Of a stretch of 30,425 bases of DNA, positions 10,401 through 17,261 are shown piece after piece. The stretch lies in assembly GCA_029983755.1 (NCBI GenBank), contig JASBYX010000019.1:1-30425 (forward strand). The letters are read 5' to 3'. The first letter of the stretch is position 1; each line of letters begins with the position of its first letter. The notes beneath the pieces are model-generated. The model made no database searches and was not told the DNA's origin. It saw nothing but the letters and a program-made list of their open reading frames with translations. Origin of the DNA: Anaerovoracaceae bacterium. GTDB taxonomy: Bacteria; Bacillota; Clostridia; Peptostreptococcales; Anaerovoracaceae. Position numbers and translations under genes: made by a program.

Positions 10401-11644
10401 ACGGTAACGGATCTAAGATTTCAGGATCAGGACTGATAAATGACAAGGCTCGTGTAACTATAATAGCTAAAAACAGGCATGACCTGAGAGGGAGTTTTAA
10501 CCTAAAGTCAAAGAAGATAATGGAGGGACGAACCCTCAAAGAAAACGAGTTCCTATTCAAAGTTCTGGATCCCAATGGAAATGTTGTATCGCAGGCCAGA
10601 AATGGGAAAAATGGTGAAATAAACTTTGATGCTGTTGAGATAACAAAAACAGGGAACTTCACATACAAGATCATAGAAGCAAATGAGAATCAGCCAAACA
10701 TCACCTATGACAGTGAAGAGAAACTTGTGAACGTAACAGCTACTGTTGCCGGAAATGGTCACATTGAAACAAATGTAGAATACCAAGGAGGAGAGGCAGT
10801 ATTTATAAACAAATATGAAGAAACACCACCTCCGGAAGTAGAAAAGGGCGATTTCAAAATCACCAAGACCATTGATAATTTAACCGAAGGAAATAAGGAC
10901 AAAACCTTCAACATCAAGGTATACATGAAAACACCTGCAGGTAATCCATTGGGCGGAAGCTATACCTTTACTTCTAACAAATCCCTTGGAGGACAAGTGG
11001 AGTCAGGCTCAGGCATTAGTATAAAGCATGGAGAGACCATAACAGTTACCGGTGTTCCAATAGGAACGAAGGTTGCCATAGAAGAAGAGAAAACAAAAGG
11101 CTATACTGTCAGCGAAGATTCAGTTTTGAAAGGTGATATAACAAAAGAGCAGCCTTTGAACCTTAACCTGATAAATGAATACAGTGCTTTAGGAGAGTTT
11201 TCACTTCAAGGTAATAAACTTCTTGAAGGGGCTAACCTCAATGATTCGCAGTTTACATTTGTCCTAACTCACAATGGACGAAGGATTGCAGAAGCAAAGA
11301 ATGATGCTGATGGTAATATCATATTCAATCACATACCTCTTTCCATAGAAAATGTAGATAAGGTTCTGACATACACTATGTACGAGCTAAGTGGAAGTGA
11401 TGAGAATATCGAATACGATGAAAATAGCTATAGTGTAAAAGTAAAGGTTACAGACAATGGAGAAGGAGTACTTACAGCAACCCCATTGAAAAACGAAAGA
11501 ATGCCCCAGTTTGTAAATACGTTCAGCTACGAACTACCGAAGACGGGAAAAGCTAAGCTGTCGTTACACCTGGGATTGGGACTTGGCCTAATAGGCGGGT
11601 ATTTTGTGGTACTGCTTGTGAAGAAGAAAAGGGGGTGGAGATAG
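4442..11644 (+). CDS. C-terminal fragment of the giant adhesin: Cna-B/FctA stalk with BspA-InlB insert and LPKTG anchor
   Basis: The 2,400 residues are in frame with 3104-4333. In order by base position: beta-rich adhesive region to about 6720; two Cna-B domains (about 6727-7010 and 7020-7290, WKYTFDKLP/WKYTFDNLY motifs); a 'GDITLEKRI' prealbumin-like domain (to 7660); two FctA-like domains (7661-8370); a prealbumin-like domain split by a BspA-type (GDCSGLFRYCSLL, LDISNFDMSKV) and InlB-type (VKYNPNGGEG to LYAVWEP) module (8380-9750); a third FctA-like domain (to 10180); a prealbumin-like domain (10190-10490); FctA (to 10815); prealbumin-like (to 11185); a last FctA; then LPKTG at 11534, a membrane segment and KKKRGWR. 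FctA units start with a Lys and end with VF-N-type Asn, the expected Lys-Asn isopeptide pair. It lacks its own signal peptide and ribosome binding site. Domain names come from motif recognition, not from a search. Confidence 0.7.
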   Translation: MTSKDDKQVTVATKEATIPYRPVGFVVPNGHFYVYKHGYGPEIVERDNPLLPNYPLREGIYSYQLEDLKNGKEVEIAYDVLALSFGLPWTYDKTAGDALKNNPDKYGKNSYTTIVKDEKLELDGKKLAPEDYEFSGIEFKKVTPYGYEKFTEDGTSYLESDHGVIYGEVESGSWGYKALDIKEFPDLNVYAMDRNGSYVKCATVTYSTGKPVIQTENGGTINGTRLTFPKGTIGYKVDAKTKLPAITWVMYPYVKIKPSTKIKAYLNKTYDSDKPASWELANTATMEVPDTGYKKNGFVNEFIGRDRIEKVNYGAKLRNKIEDVSTDKDRSVNNTKLKFTSKGEISNNMLSMEDLKDAIDNGYILEEKSATWYNLLPEGVTPDLNSITLRNADRIEDVKVVPDYRGSGRTMLIVKAKLKPKYNQKKEGFSDEPVIEFTGNYPWTNLTDYGKDLDYRSVYESSNDHLGNRKDFTGERDNPNGENHKESKESVGEFAKLLTDVNPDRNDPSFIYAGSVTHFEIPTISASSITKMVDVNGEGMFWDGLANDTPKNVIEGGNYTYRLTVNPIADTSSKDIVLYDQLESYIPTEDKDDHGDVQWKGTLKSIDLSQMKSKGANPIVYYSTREDLVLDVEDQPAHRDLKDKSIWSTEIPKDKTKITAIAIDVRKNKDGGDFILSPGESISAFINMKAPLAKDLAKKAGNEEKDWYDKPLGSGEKETDHAGGAHAYNNFSLTNKTFIGSQDNLTSQFARYDYTKVGLSPFKIHVFKKWSDDNDRDRKRIAEVEIDLLANGKAVDHIVLSDRNNWKYTFDKLPYADENGEVINYSLKENKIKDYDVSYHTKRVADGLELTAENIHEPEKISISGTKTWENSEHMPKSILLILKADGKVHSRKTVTPDYAGNWKYTFDNLYKYKDGKEIKYDLEEKADGFVVKKTRTSKGIDLHNTWHPYGDITLEKRIKDNVTPVKDVVFTFIFRSLDEKGDIDFQTYDYEKNDGTKGTISNGGRLNLRAGEKITIKNYHTGYKYSFQEENRKGYTLERIYDDQDKLVDNLEGQVKAGATVNAVAVNRYSASGKLLVKGHKELTGRDLEFQKFLFEIKDENGELVSIGNNDRNGNIIFGPINYTEKDRDKTFNYTVSERNTEYPGYTYDKNTYNFKVQVSDNGDGTLNINSNHDDSKIVFKNSYEANGVLNLKAYKILKGGELKDGQFNFELIDKETNKVVSTSTNDAKGVISFNDIKFNTDDVGKTKTLVAREIKGNEANVLYDKTTCEYDITAYDDGRGNLTFKTVTRDMFTGDENNYDTIPLFVNKMKDGSLRIEKRVYSQWNAQSFKFKVKFTGNEKDIPNGDVKLIRGILPDKPNTNPSGSLPFTNLFAKYVEEKMTPRAYQARANEYSVPDPEGSVTDTVTVGGLTGRLYSNGLLEFSPTGSGQGIVDGSKGGIWNWEKNLNGNIKYIRFKGNIKLVDAPSFLESFRSVMGVDMGTTHITGDCSGLFRYCSLLRFVNMEKVNTEGITVTTGMFKGTSIEDLDISNFDMSKVRDNDRQGMLDINGGFLNRISLPVSLKDLSNTGFPPAIYFTRGDYYWVKVGDESKKTKDLSKDYSKTGFGPGGTWILKDFDEIIVKYNPNGGEGSMPNSEGSFKDGVRISGNLFKRLGYLFVGWSRSSGDDNKVEFTEGNLDTNKIGTLPGNELTLYAVWEPIESSVKVTDKMLEFEMNPWESVTIENLPAGLGYEVYEETANGWRLVESSGDIGKIKSNETSVAKFTNSYQNNEYIPVKIRATKFLDGEPAEGFKFVMRYKYPPNNEKPFSAGQLVTSKTNGEIEFPDPYVKGEKKVKPYIEEHINSLNVGESCIENFEIREYSSSKYPHKENIIYDNRKIEVQIKYTKTEKGIVSEVIYPDGTPPTFHNKTKEPPVEKGSLEIKKEVTGDVDPNVEFTFRVITDNINVETFKLKAGQSKVIGDLPVGTNFQVEEVDIPKGYVFEEFSDGNGSKISGSGLINDKARVTIIAKNRHDLRGSFNLKSKKIMEGRTLKENEFLFKVLDPNGNVVSQARNGKNGEINFDAVEITKTGNFTYKIIEANENQPNITYDSEEKLVNVTATVAGNGHIETNVEYQGGEAVFINKYEETPPPEVEKGDFKITKTIDNLTEGNKDKTFNIKVYMKTPAGNPLGGSYTFTSNKSLGGQVESGSGISIKHGETITVTGVPIGTKVAIEEEKTKGYTVSEDSVLKGDITKEQPLNLNLINEYSALGEFSLQGNKLLEGANLNDSQFTFVLTHNGRRIAEAKNDADGNIIFNHIPLSIENVDKVLTYTMYELSGSDENIEYDENSYSVKVKVTDNGEGVLTATPLKNERMPQFVNTFSYELPKTGKAKLSLHLGLGLGLIGGYFVVLLVKKKRGWR

Positions 11645-11790
11645 ATATGATTTCTAAAGCAAACCTCCTGGAGAGAGCAAGCCCTCCATAACACATTGTC
11701 ATGGTAAAAAACATGGTTTCGCTCAGTGCAGTTAACAAGAATGCTGATAACTGTGTGGGATAATATTGTAAATTACAAAAGGAGAAGAAT

Positions 11791-13704
11791 ATGATTAAGA
11801 AAGTGTTGAAAAAGGGATTCACAATGATAATGTCCCTTGCGTTGGTTCTCGGAGGAAGTGTGTGGGCCTTCGCTGTAAGTACGCCACTAGATGCGCCGAG
11901 AACGGTTACAGTTAAATTGCATAAGTTGGACTTTAAAACTTCACCTCAGGAGAAAAGTAAAAATACAGGTGAAGAACTTGCAGAAGATGCCCTCAAGGGT
12001 GGTAAGCCATACGACAAAAATAAGAATGGTGATGTTGCCTTTACTGTTTATAGGCTTAAGAATATTCCGGATGCCGATAAGAAGCTTAAAGGACAGGAAA
12101 TTGCTAATAAGTTCAAAGACTCATATAATACAGACCCTAGACCTAATCCACTATATGGGGATGCTGAAGTCGTTGCAGAAAATGTAAAAGTTGATGATAA
12201 GGGCGTTGCAGAATTTACATTAGAAAACCTTGGGAAGAAAGGTACAGGTATGTTTGTTTTCCTTGAAACGATCAAGCCTGCAAATGTCGAGGAAGCTCAG
12301 CCTATGTTTCTATCACTTCCTGTGAAGAACAAGGATAAGAGTGAGTACCTTAAAACTATTCACTTATATCCAAAGAACGTTGTAACCCCATCTACAGTGG
12401 ATCTAATCAAAAAAATTCATGAGTTTGGAGCTGCCGAAGATCAGGTGTTTAAAGATGTAGAATTCAACCTCTACAAGGGAACTGCTCCTAATGGAACTCT
12501 TGTTAAAAAGCCGGGTACCGAAGAGTCTCTGGTTCTAAAGACAAATGCCGAGGGTAAGATAACTATCGAAGACATTCAGGTTGGAGACTATTACCTGGTT
12601 GAGACCAAGGCTCCAAAGATCACTAAAGATGGGAAAAGCAAGGAAGTTGCAATTCCTGAAACTGCACAAAATTCCGCGAAGAATAATTTGAATTTCAGCA
12701 AGAATGCAAAGGGCGAGATTACTAAATCACAGATTTTTGCAGACGGATTCATCAACTACACAGAACCGGGTACAGTTAAAACTTTCGGCGACGATACAAC
12801 TGATAAAAAGAATGTAAACAAGGATGAAGTTATCGACTTTAAAGTTAAGGTAGATGTGCCAAAGAATATAGATCAGTACACAAAATTTGAGTTTGTGGAT
12901 AAGGCTACTGAAGGTCTTAAAATGAATGTTGAATCTGTTAACATCGAAGGTTTAACAAAGGGTGTAGACTACACTGTTTCCGGTACAGAAGACGGATACA
13001 GCTTAAACTTTGTAGTAAATGGCGCTATGACAGATGCCTTCAAGGCCATGGCTGATAAGACCATCGAAGTAAAATACACAGGCTCTGTGGAAAAGGTTAT
13101 CATTAAGCACGATGGTCCGGGATACACCAACACGGTTGACTTTACTTATAAAGTTGGACACGATCCAAAAACCATAAAAAGCAAAGTAGATGTTGAAACC
13201 TATGGAAAGGCTTTCACTAAGAAAGATGGAGGAAGACTGGGTCTTCTTGCCTCAGACAGCGATATGAATATGTCAGGGGCTGAATTCCTCGTTCAAAACG
13301 ATAACTTTGAGATCCTGTTCAATGAAAACGGAAAGTATGTGTTTAAGCGAATCGATCTAGAAACAGCATATAATGACCCTAATGTTGTTAAGTTAACTTC
13401 CAATGAAAAAGGTAACTTTGAAATCAAAGGCCTAAAGGCAGGTAATTATTCTATCGTGGAGATGAAGGCTCCGGAAGGATTTGATCTACCACTAGGTGAT
13501 GATGCTATAACAACATTTACTGTTGACGAAAATAGCTATTTTGATACAGATGGACAGGTTAAATACCAGGATGTTCTGAACGTACGTAACCCTGAGCTTC
13601 CAATGACAGGTTCAGATTACCTTATCATATTCGGTGGAGCAGGTGCAGTACTTCTCATCATTGGTGCAGCAATCGTACTTGTAAGAAAGAGAAAACATAG
13701 CTAA
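11791..13704 (+). CDS. SpaH/EbpB-type LPXTG major pilin
   Basis: A 637-residue backbone pilin, polymerised by a class C sortase. The signal peptide ends near AFA (residue 28). The pilin motif YPKN places the polymerising lysine at K195. Two E-box-type motifs follow, LVETKAPK (E271) and IVEMKAPEGF (E557), which promote intradomain isopeptide bonds in Cna-B-like domains. The sorting signal is LPMTG at 603-607, followed by a hydrophobic stretch and RKRKHS. The central part (about 320-480) is a K/N-type beta-sandwich. The ATG follows AAAGGAGAAGAAT. The 146-nt spacer after the adhesin has no clear terminator. A weak extended -10 (TGGGATAAT, 11756-11764) might give separate expression. Intact, unlike the gene before it. 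Confidence 0.93.
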   Translation: MIKKVLKKGFTMIMSLALVLGGSVWAFAVSTPLDAPRTVTVKLHKLDFKTSPQEKSKNTGEELAEDALKGGKPYDKNKNGDVAFTVYRLKNIPDADKKLKGQEIANKFKDSYNTDPRPNPLYGDAEVVAENVKVDDKGVAEFTLENLGKKGTGMFVFLETIKPANVEEAQPMFLSLPVKNKDKSEYLKTIHLYPKNVVTPSTVDLIKKIHEFGAAEDQVFKDVEFNLYKGTAPNGTLVKKPGTEESLVLKTNAEGKITIEDIQVGDYYLVETKAPKITKDGKSKEVAIPETAQNSAKNNLNFSKNAKGEITKSQIFADGFINYTEPGTVKTFGDDTTDKKNVNKDEVIDFKVKVDVPKNIDQYTKFEFVDKATEGLKMNVESVNIEGLTKGVDYTVSGTEDGYSLNFVVNGAMTDAFKAMADKTIEVKYTGSVEKVIIKHDGPGYTNTVDFTYKVGHDPKTIKSKVDVETYGKAFTKKDGGRLGLLASDSDMNMSGAEFLVQNDNFEILFNENGKYVFKRIDLETAYNDPNVVKLTSNEKGNFEIKGLKAGNYSIVEMKAPEGFDLPLGDDAITTFTVDENSYFDTDGQVKYQDVLNVRNPELPMTGSDYLIIFGGAGAVLLIIGAAIVLVRKRKHS

Positions 13705-13769
13705 CACATTTTCTTTTAAGGAGCAACTTGCTATTAATTTGCTAAATGCTAAAAAGGAAGGTGATGCTA

Positions 13770-14315
13770 ATGAAGAAAAGACTAAAATTATTTCTTCCGG
13801 TACTCATCTTTTCGATAATTGTAGGATACTGTGTGACATCTGATCCACCAAAGTCTTACGCAACTGACAATATTCCACCAAATCGCCTTGTGATTGATTC
13901 ACTGACGGTGAATAACGAACCTTTTTTAGGATTTGCCTATGATATTGTAGACGAGAAGACGGGAGAAGTGATAGCTCATGCTGATTTGACAGAGAAAAGC
14001 AGCTGGGCAGGTTATTTTCAGGATGGAAATTATCGTGTTGTGGAAACTAAGCGGCCTGAGGGCTATGAAAAGGTCGAGGATGTAAAGGTAACTCTTCCAT
14101 ACAAAATAAATGAGGACACATATACCAGACATGTAATATTTGGAGCAAAACACAAGCTCACTATTGACAGACCTAAAATGGAAAAACCACCGGTGCCAAT
14201 AGTGCCAAATCCGCTTACAGGAGACGGCAACAAAATATTATTGTTTGCAGGGCTTATGTCTATCTCAATAGGGGGATTGACTCTAGCAGCTCTAAAGAGA
14301 AGAGATGAGAAGTGA
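13770..14315 (+). CDS. minor (basal-type) pilin with one Cna-B/SpaA domain and NPLTG sorting signal
   Basis: I chose ATG 13770 (MKKRLKLF..., 181 residues) because AAGGAAGGTG (13754-13763) sits just upstream. The in-frame ATGs at 13746 and 13764 lie before or on that site. A signal peptide (cleavage near SYA) precedes a single Cna-B/SpaA-like domain with E-box VVETKRPEGY. A proline-rich stretch (KPPVPIVPNP) leads to the sorting signal. That signal reads NPLTG rather than LPxTG, followed by a hydrophobic segment and KRRDEK. Size, position after the backbone pilin and the proline-rich tail suggest the basal subunit that joins the fibre to peptidoglycan. The NP-type motif resembles class B sortase substrates. 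It is the last gene of the locus, and a terminator follows. Confidence 0.8.
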   Translation: MKKRLKLFLPVLIFSIIVGYCVTSDPPKSYATDNIPPNRLVIDSLTVNNEPFLGFAYDIVDEKTGEVIAHADLTEKSSWAGYFQDGNYRVVETKRPEGYEKVEDVKVTLPYKINEDTYTRHVIFGAKHKLTIDRPKMEKPPVPIVPNPLTGDGNKILLFAGLMSISIGGLTLAALKRRDEK

Positions 14316-14365
14316 AGATAAAGTAAAGCTAAACACAATCCATGTATTAGCTTGAATATCAAAGG

Positions 14366-14418
14366 GATCCTCGTTTTCCGACTTAGAATAAAGGTAGGAA
14401 GGCGAGGGTCTATTTTGT
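14366..14418 (+). terminator. terminator of the pilus locus
   Basis: A 14-bp stem pairs GATCCTCGTTTTCC (14366-14379) with GGAAGGCGAGGGTC (14397-14410), with three G-U pairs and a 17-nt loop. It is followed by TATTTTGT. Confidence 0.75.
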
Positions 14419-14458
14419 TGCCCCGGATTTGACTTTTCACCCCTAAAATCAGAAATTG

Positions 14459-14485
14459 TTAGCACTCTAGTTAAAAGAGTGCTAA
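14459..14485. promoter_or_regulatory. CIRCE operator (HrcA-binding site) upstream of clpB
   Basis: TTAGCACTC, a 9-nt spacer, then GAGTGCTAA: a perfect match to the CIRCE consensus on both arms. HrcA, the heat-shock repressor that normally controls groESL and dnaK, binds this element. It lies just upstream of the best clpB promoter (14493-14521). Its right arm also overlaps a possible extended -10 (TGCTAAAAT, 14480-14488). Confidence 0.95.
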
Positions 14486-14492
14486 AATTCTC

Positions 14493-14521
14493 TTTACTTT
14501 TATATAACAAGGGACTATAAT
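14493..14521 (+). promoter_or_regulatory. sigma-A promoter of clpB-nth
   Basis: The -35 is TTTACT (14493-14498), the spacer is 17 nt, and the -10 is TATAAT (14516-14521). A long leader (about 130 nt) follows. It contains a 6-bp hairpin (ATACGC 14528-14533 / GCGTAT 14545-14550) and an A/T tract with repeated GTTAAA-like units between about 14563 and 14610. Confidence 0.7.
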
Positions 14522-14655
14522 AGATATATACGCAAGTTCAGTAAGCGTATTAATAATTGATTTGTAGTTAAAGTAGTTAAAAAGTTAAAAAAGGTAAAGT
14601 TGTTAAAAAGATTATTTGAGAATTTGCAATTGGAAAATCACGGGGAGGTGAGCAA

Positions 14656-17250
14656 ATGAACATCGAAAAATATACAGAAAATGCCAGACAGGCAATAGTT
14701 GAATGTCAGAATATTGCAGTATCTGAAGGAAATCAGGAAATTCAGGTGGAACATCTGGCACTTGCATTACTCATGCAAAGGGATGGTCTTATTCCAAAGC
14801 TGATAAATGCAATGGGAATAGATCCGGCTCTTTTGATTGGAGAGCTTGAATCAGAAATTCAAAAGTTGCCAAAAGTTTCCGGTGGTGCAGACAATGTTTA
14901 TGCATCCAGGAGATTCAGTCAGGTTGTTCTTGCAGCTGAAAGAGAGGCAGAGAACTTTAAGGATGAATATGTTAGCGTTGAACATCTTTTCATAGCCATT
15001 ATGGATGAGAGAGATAGCGCAGCTTCTAAGCTGTTTGCTAGGAACGGATTGAGAAAGGATGATTTTCTTAAGGCTCTTACAATGGTAAGGGGAAATCAGA
15101 GAGTAACAAATCAAAATCCTGAGAACAGCTATGATGCCCTGAATAAATATGGAAAGGATCTTGTTCAGCTTGCCAAGGAAGGCAAGATGGATCCTGTAAT
15201 CGGAAGAGATGCTGAAATAAGAAGAACGATTCAGATTCTTTCAAGAAGAACCAAGAACAATCCGGTGCTAATCGGTGAACCGGGAGTTGGTAAGACTGCC
15301 GTTGTAGAAGGTCTTGCCCAGCGTATTTTCAAGGGTGATGTACCGGAAGGGCTCCAAGATAAGACAATTTTTGCTTTGGATATGGGAGCTCTAATTGCAG
15401 GAGCTAAGTACAGGGGAGAATTTGAAGAAAGACTGAAAGCTGTACTGAACGAAGTGGAAAAATCAGAAGGGCAAATTATTTTGTTCATCGATGAAATCCA
15501 TAATATTGTTGGCGCAGGCGGAGGAGAGGGCTCAATGGATGCCGGAAACCTTCTGAAACCGAAACTTGCAAGAGGGGAACTTCACTGCATAGGTGCCACA
15601 ACCCTTGACGAATACAGAAAGTATATTGAAAAGGACGCTGCTTTGGAAAGACGATTCCAGCAGGTAATGGTGGATCAGCCTACGGTTGATGATACGATCT
15701 CCATACTTCGTGGACTCAAGGAAAGGTTTGAAATACATCATGGAGTTAGAATATCTGATTCTGCACTAATTGCTTGTGCAACTTTGTCAGATCGATATAT
15801 ATCTGACAGATTCTTGCCTGATAAGGCTATAGACCTTATGGACGAGGCAGCAGCTAAAATTAGAATGGAAATTGACTCCATGCCGGTGGAACTTGATGAA
15901 ATTTCAAGGAAAATCATGCAGCTTGAGATTGAAAGACAGGCTCTGGGAAAGGAAGATGACAAGGCTTCCCATCACAGACTTGAGATTTTGGAGAAGGAAC
16001 TTGCTGAACTTAAGGATGAGGAAAAGACACTCAAAGCCCAGTGGAACAATGAGAAGGATGCCTTGGTTCAAGTTAAGGAAACAAAGGAAAAAATTGAGGA
16101 AGTTAAGCATCAGATGGATGAGGCGGAGAGAAGTTATGATCTTGAAACCCTTGCAAAGCTAAAATACGGAACTCTGCCTGAACTTGAGGAAAAACTGGAG
16201 CAACAGAAGAAAGAAGCAGAGAAGGTTGAAGAATCAAGGCTTCTAAAGGAGGAAGTTGGAGAAGAGGAAATCGCTGAGGTAGTGTCAAATTGGACAGGAA
16301 TACCTGTATCCAAGCTGGTTGAATCGGAGAAGGAAAAGCTTATAAGACTCCCCGAGATTCTACACAGAAGAGTTATAGGGCAGGATGAAGGAATTAAGGC
16401 CGTATCTGAAGCTATTTTGAGGGCGAGAGCAGGACTTAAAAATGAGAATAGGCCTATTGGATCCTTTATATTCCTAGGTCCTACAGGGGTCGGTAAGACG
16501 GAACTTGCTAAGGCTTTGTCGGAGACTTTGTTCGATTCCGAAAGGAATATGATAAGGATTGACATGTCCGAATATATGGAGAAGCACTCTGTATCAAGGC
16601 TGGTTGGAGCCCCTCCGGGATATGTGGGATACGATGAAGGTGGACAGCTTACTGAGGCAGTTAGGAGAAAGCCTTATAGCGTGATACTCTTTGACGAAAT
16701 AGAAAAAGCCCATCCGGATGTGTTTAATATTTTGTTGCAGCTTCTAGATGACGGAAGATTAACAGATAACCAGGGTAGGACTGTGGACTTCAAGAACACA
16801 GTTGTAATAATGACTTCCAATATAGGTAGCTTTGATTTAATCGACAATATTCGTGAGGATGGCTCAATTGATTCTGAGGTTAAAAAGAGGGTTTCTGAGC
16901 AATTAAAGGCTCATTTCAGACCTGAATTTCTCAACAGGGTTGATGATATCGTAATATTCAGTCCGTTGACTAAGGCTCAGATTGAGGATATCATAGAGCT
17001 TACAGCCTCTGATCTTGGAAAGAGGTTAGAGGATAGAAATATAACTCTTAAGATAGATGAGGCAGGGAAGGACTTCATTGCTGACAAGGCTTATGATCCG
17101 GCTTACGGTGCTCGTCCAATTAAGAGGTATCTCCAGAAAAATATTGAGACTCATATTGCTGCCATGATAATCCAAGGACAGCTAGGGGACGGAGATTCCG
17201 TAACGGTGACAGCAAAGGATGATAAGCTGGAATATCTTGTTAATGCATAG
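14656..17250 (+). CDS. clpB: ATP-dependent disaggregase ClpB
   Basis: Hexameric AAA+ chaperone that threads aggregated proteins, working with DnaK. The 864 residues match ClpB. A Clp-N double repeat (1-150) is followed by AAA-1 with Walker A GEPGVGKT (207-214) and Walker B LFIDEIHN. The long coiled-coil M domain (about 405-525) distinguishes ClpB from ClpC and ClpA. AAA-2 has Walker A GPTGVGKT (608-615), Walker B LFDEIEKAH and the pore loop GYVGYDEGG, and the C-terminal D2-small domain follows. No IGF/LGF-type ClpP-docking loop is evident. The ATG follows GGGGAGGTGAGCAA. A CIRCE element implies HrcA control, and nth starts 11 nt after the stop, so both should rise on heat shock. Confidence 0.97.
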   Translation: MNIEKYTENARQAIVECQNIAVSEGNQEIQVEHLALALLMQRDGLIPKLINAMGIDPALLIGELESEIQKLPKVSGGADNVYASRRFSQVVLAAEREAENFKDEYVSVEHLFIAIMDERDSAASKLFARNGLRKDDFLKALTMVRGNQRVTNQNPENSYDALNKYGKDLVQLAKEGKMDPVIGRDAEIRRTIQILSRRTKNNPVLIGEPGVGKTAVVEGLAQRIFKGDVPEGLQDKTIFALDMGALIAGAKYRGEFEERLKAVLNEVEKSEGQIILFIDEIHNIVGAGGGEGSMDAGNLLKPKLARGELHCIGATTLDEYRKYIEKDAALERRFQQVMVDQPTVDDTISILRGLKERFEIHHGVRISDSALIACATLSDRYISDRFLPDKAIDLMDEAAAKIRMEIDSMPVELDEISRKIMQLEIERQALGKEDDKASHHRLEILEKELAELKDEEKTLKAQWNNEKDALVQVKETKEKIEEVKHQMDEAERSYDLETLAKLKYGTLPELEEKLEQQKKEAEKVEESRLLKEEVGEEEIAEVVSNWTGIPVSKLVESEKEKLIRLPEILHRRVIGQDEGIKAVSEAILRARAGLKNENRPIGSFIFLGPTGVGKTELAKALSETLFDSERNMIRIDMSEYMEKHSVSRLVGAPPGYVGYDEGGQLTEAVRRKPYSVILFDEIEKAHPDVFNILLQLLDDGRLTDNQGRTVDFKNTVVIMTSNIGSFDLIDNIREDGSIDSEVKKRVSEQLKAHFRPEFLNRVDDIVIFSPLTKAQIEDIIELTASDLGKRLEDRNITLKIDEAGKDFIADKAYDPAYGARPIKRYLQKNIETHIAAMIIQGQLGDGDSVTVTAKDDKLEYLVNA

Positions 17251-17261
17251 AGGAGATTATT

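Larger units (their letters stand above)
3104..11644 (+). pseudogene. giant LPXTG Cna-B/FctA-type surface adhesin, interrupted by one in-frame TGA
   Basis: Frame 3104-11644 is one reading frame of 2,847 codons broken only by TGA at 4331-4333 (codon 410). The 36 codons between that stop and the next ATG (4442) read as normal protein in the style of the flanks (DDDNFFITVYAAYPK...), so the two open pieces are halves of one gene. The intact product would have a signal peptide (residues 1-34), a large N-terminal adhesive region, a long stalk of Cna-B and FctA-like isopeptide domains, and LPKTG at 2811-2815 followed by a hydrophobic segment and KKKRGWR. The likely role is pilus tip or free adhesin. 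A CGA-to-TGA or TGG-to-TGA change would explain the stop. It could be real decay, strain variation or a base-calling error. No ribosome binding site precedes 4442, so efficient reinitiation is doubtful. Confidence 0.75.

Noticed and set aside
13746..13769. Earlier start for the minor pilin
   Set aside because: Those codons overlap the AAGGAAGGTG ribosome binding site; starting at 13770 gives a normal signal peptide.
14571..14620. CtsR operator before clpB
   Set aside because: The GTTAAA-like units lack the C of the GGTCAAA heptad and the required spacing. Only CIRCE is convincing.
2649..14650. Pilus locus as an integrated mobile element
   Set aside because: No transposase, integrase, tRNA attachment site or flanking direct repeats of element type are seen. 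Only the 36-bp local duplication hints at rearrangement.
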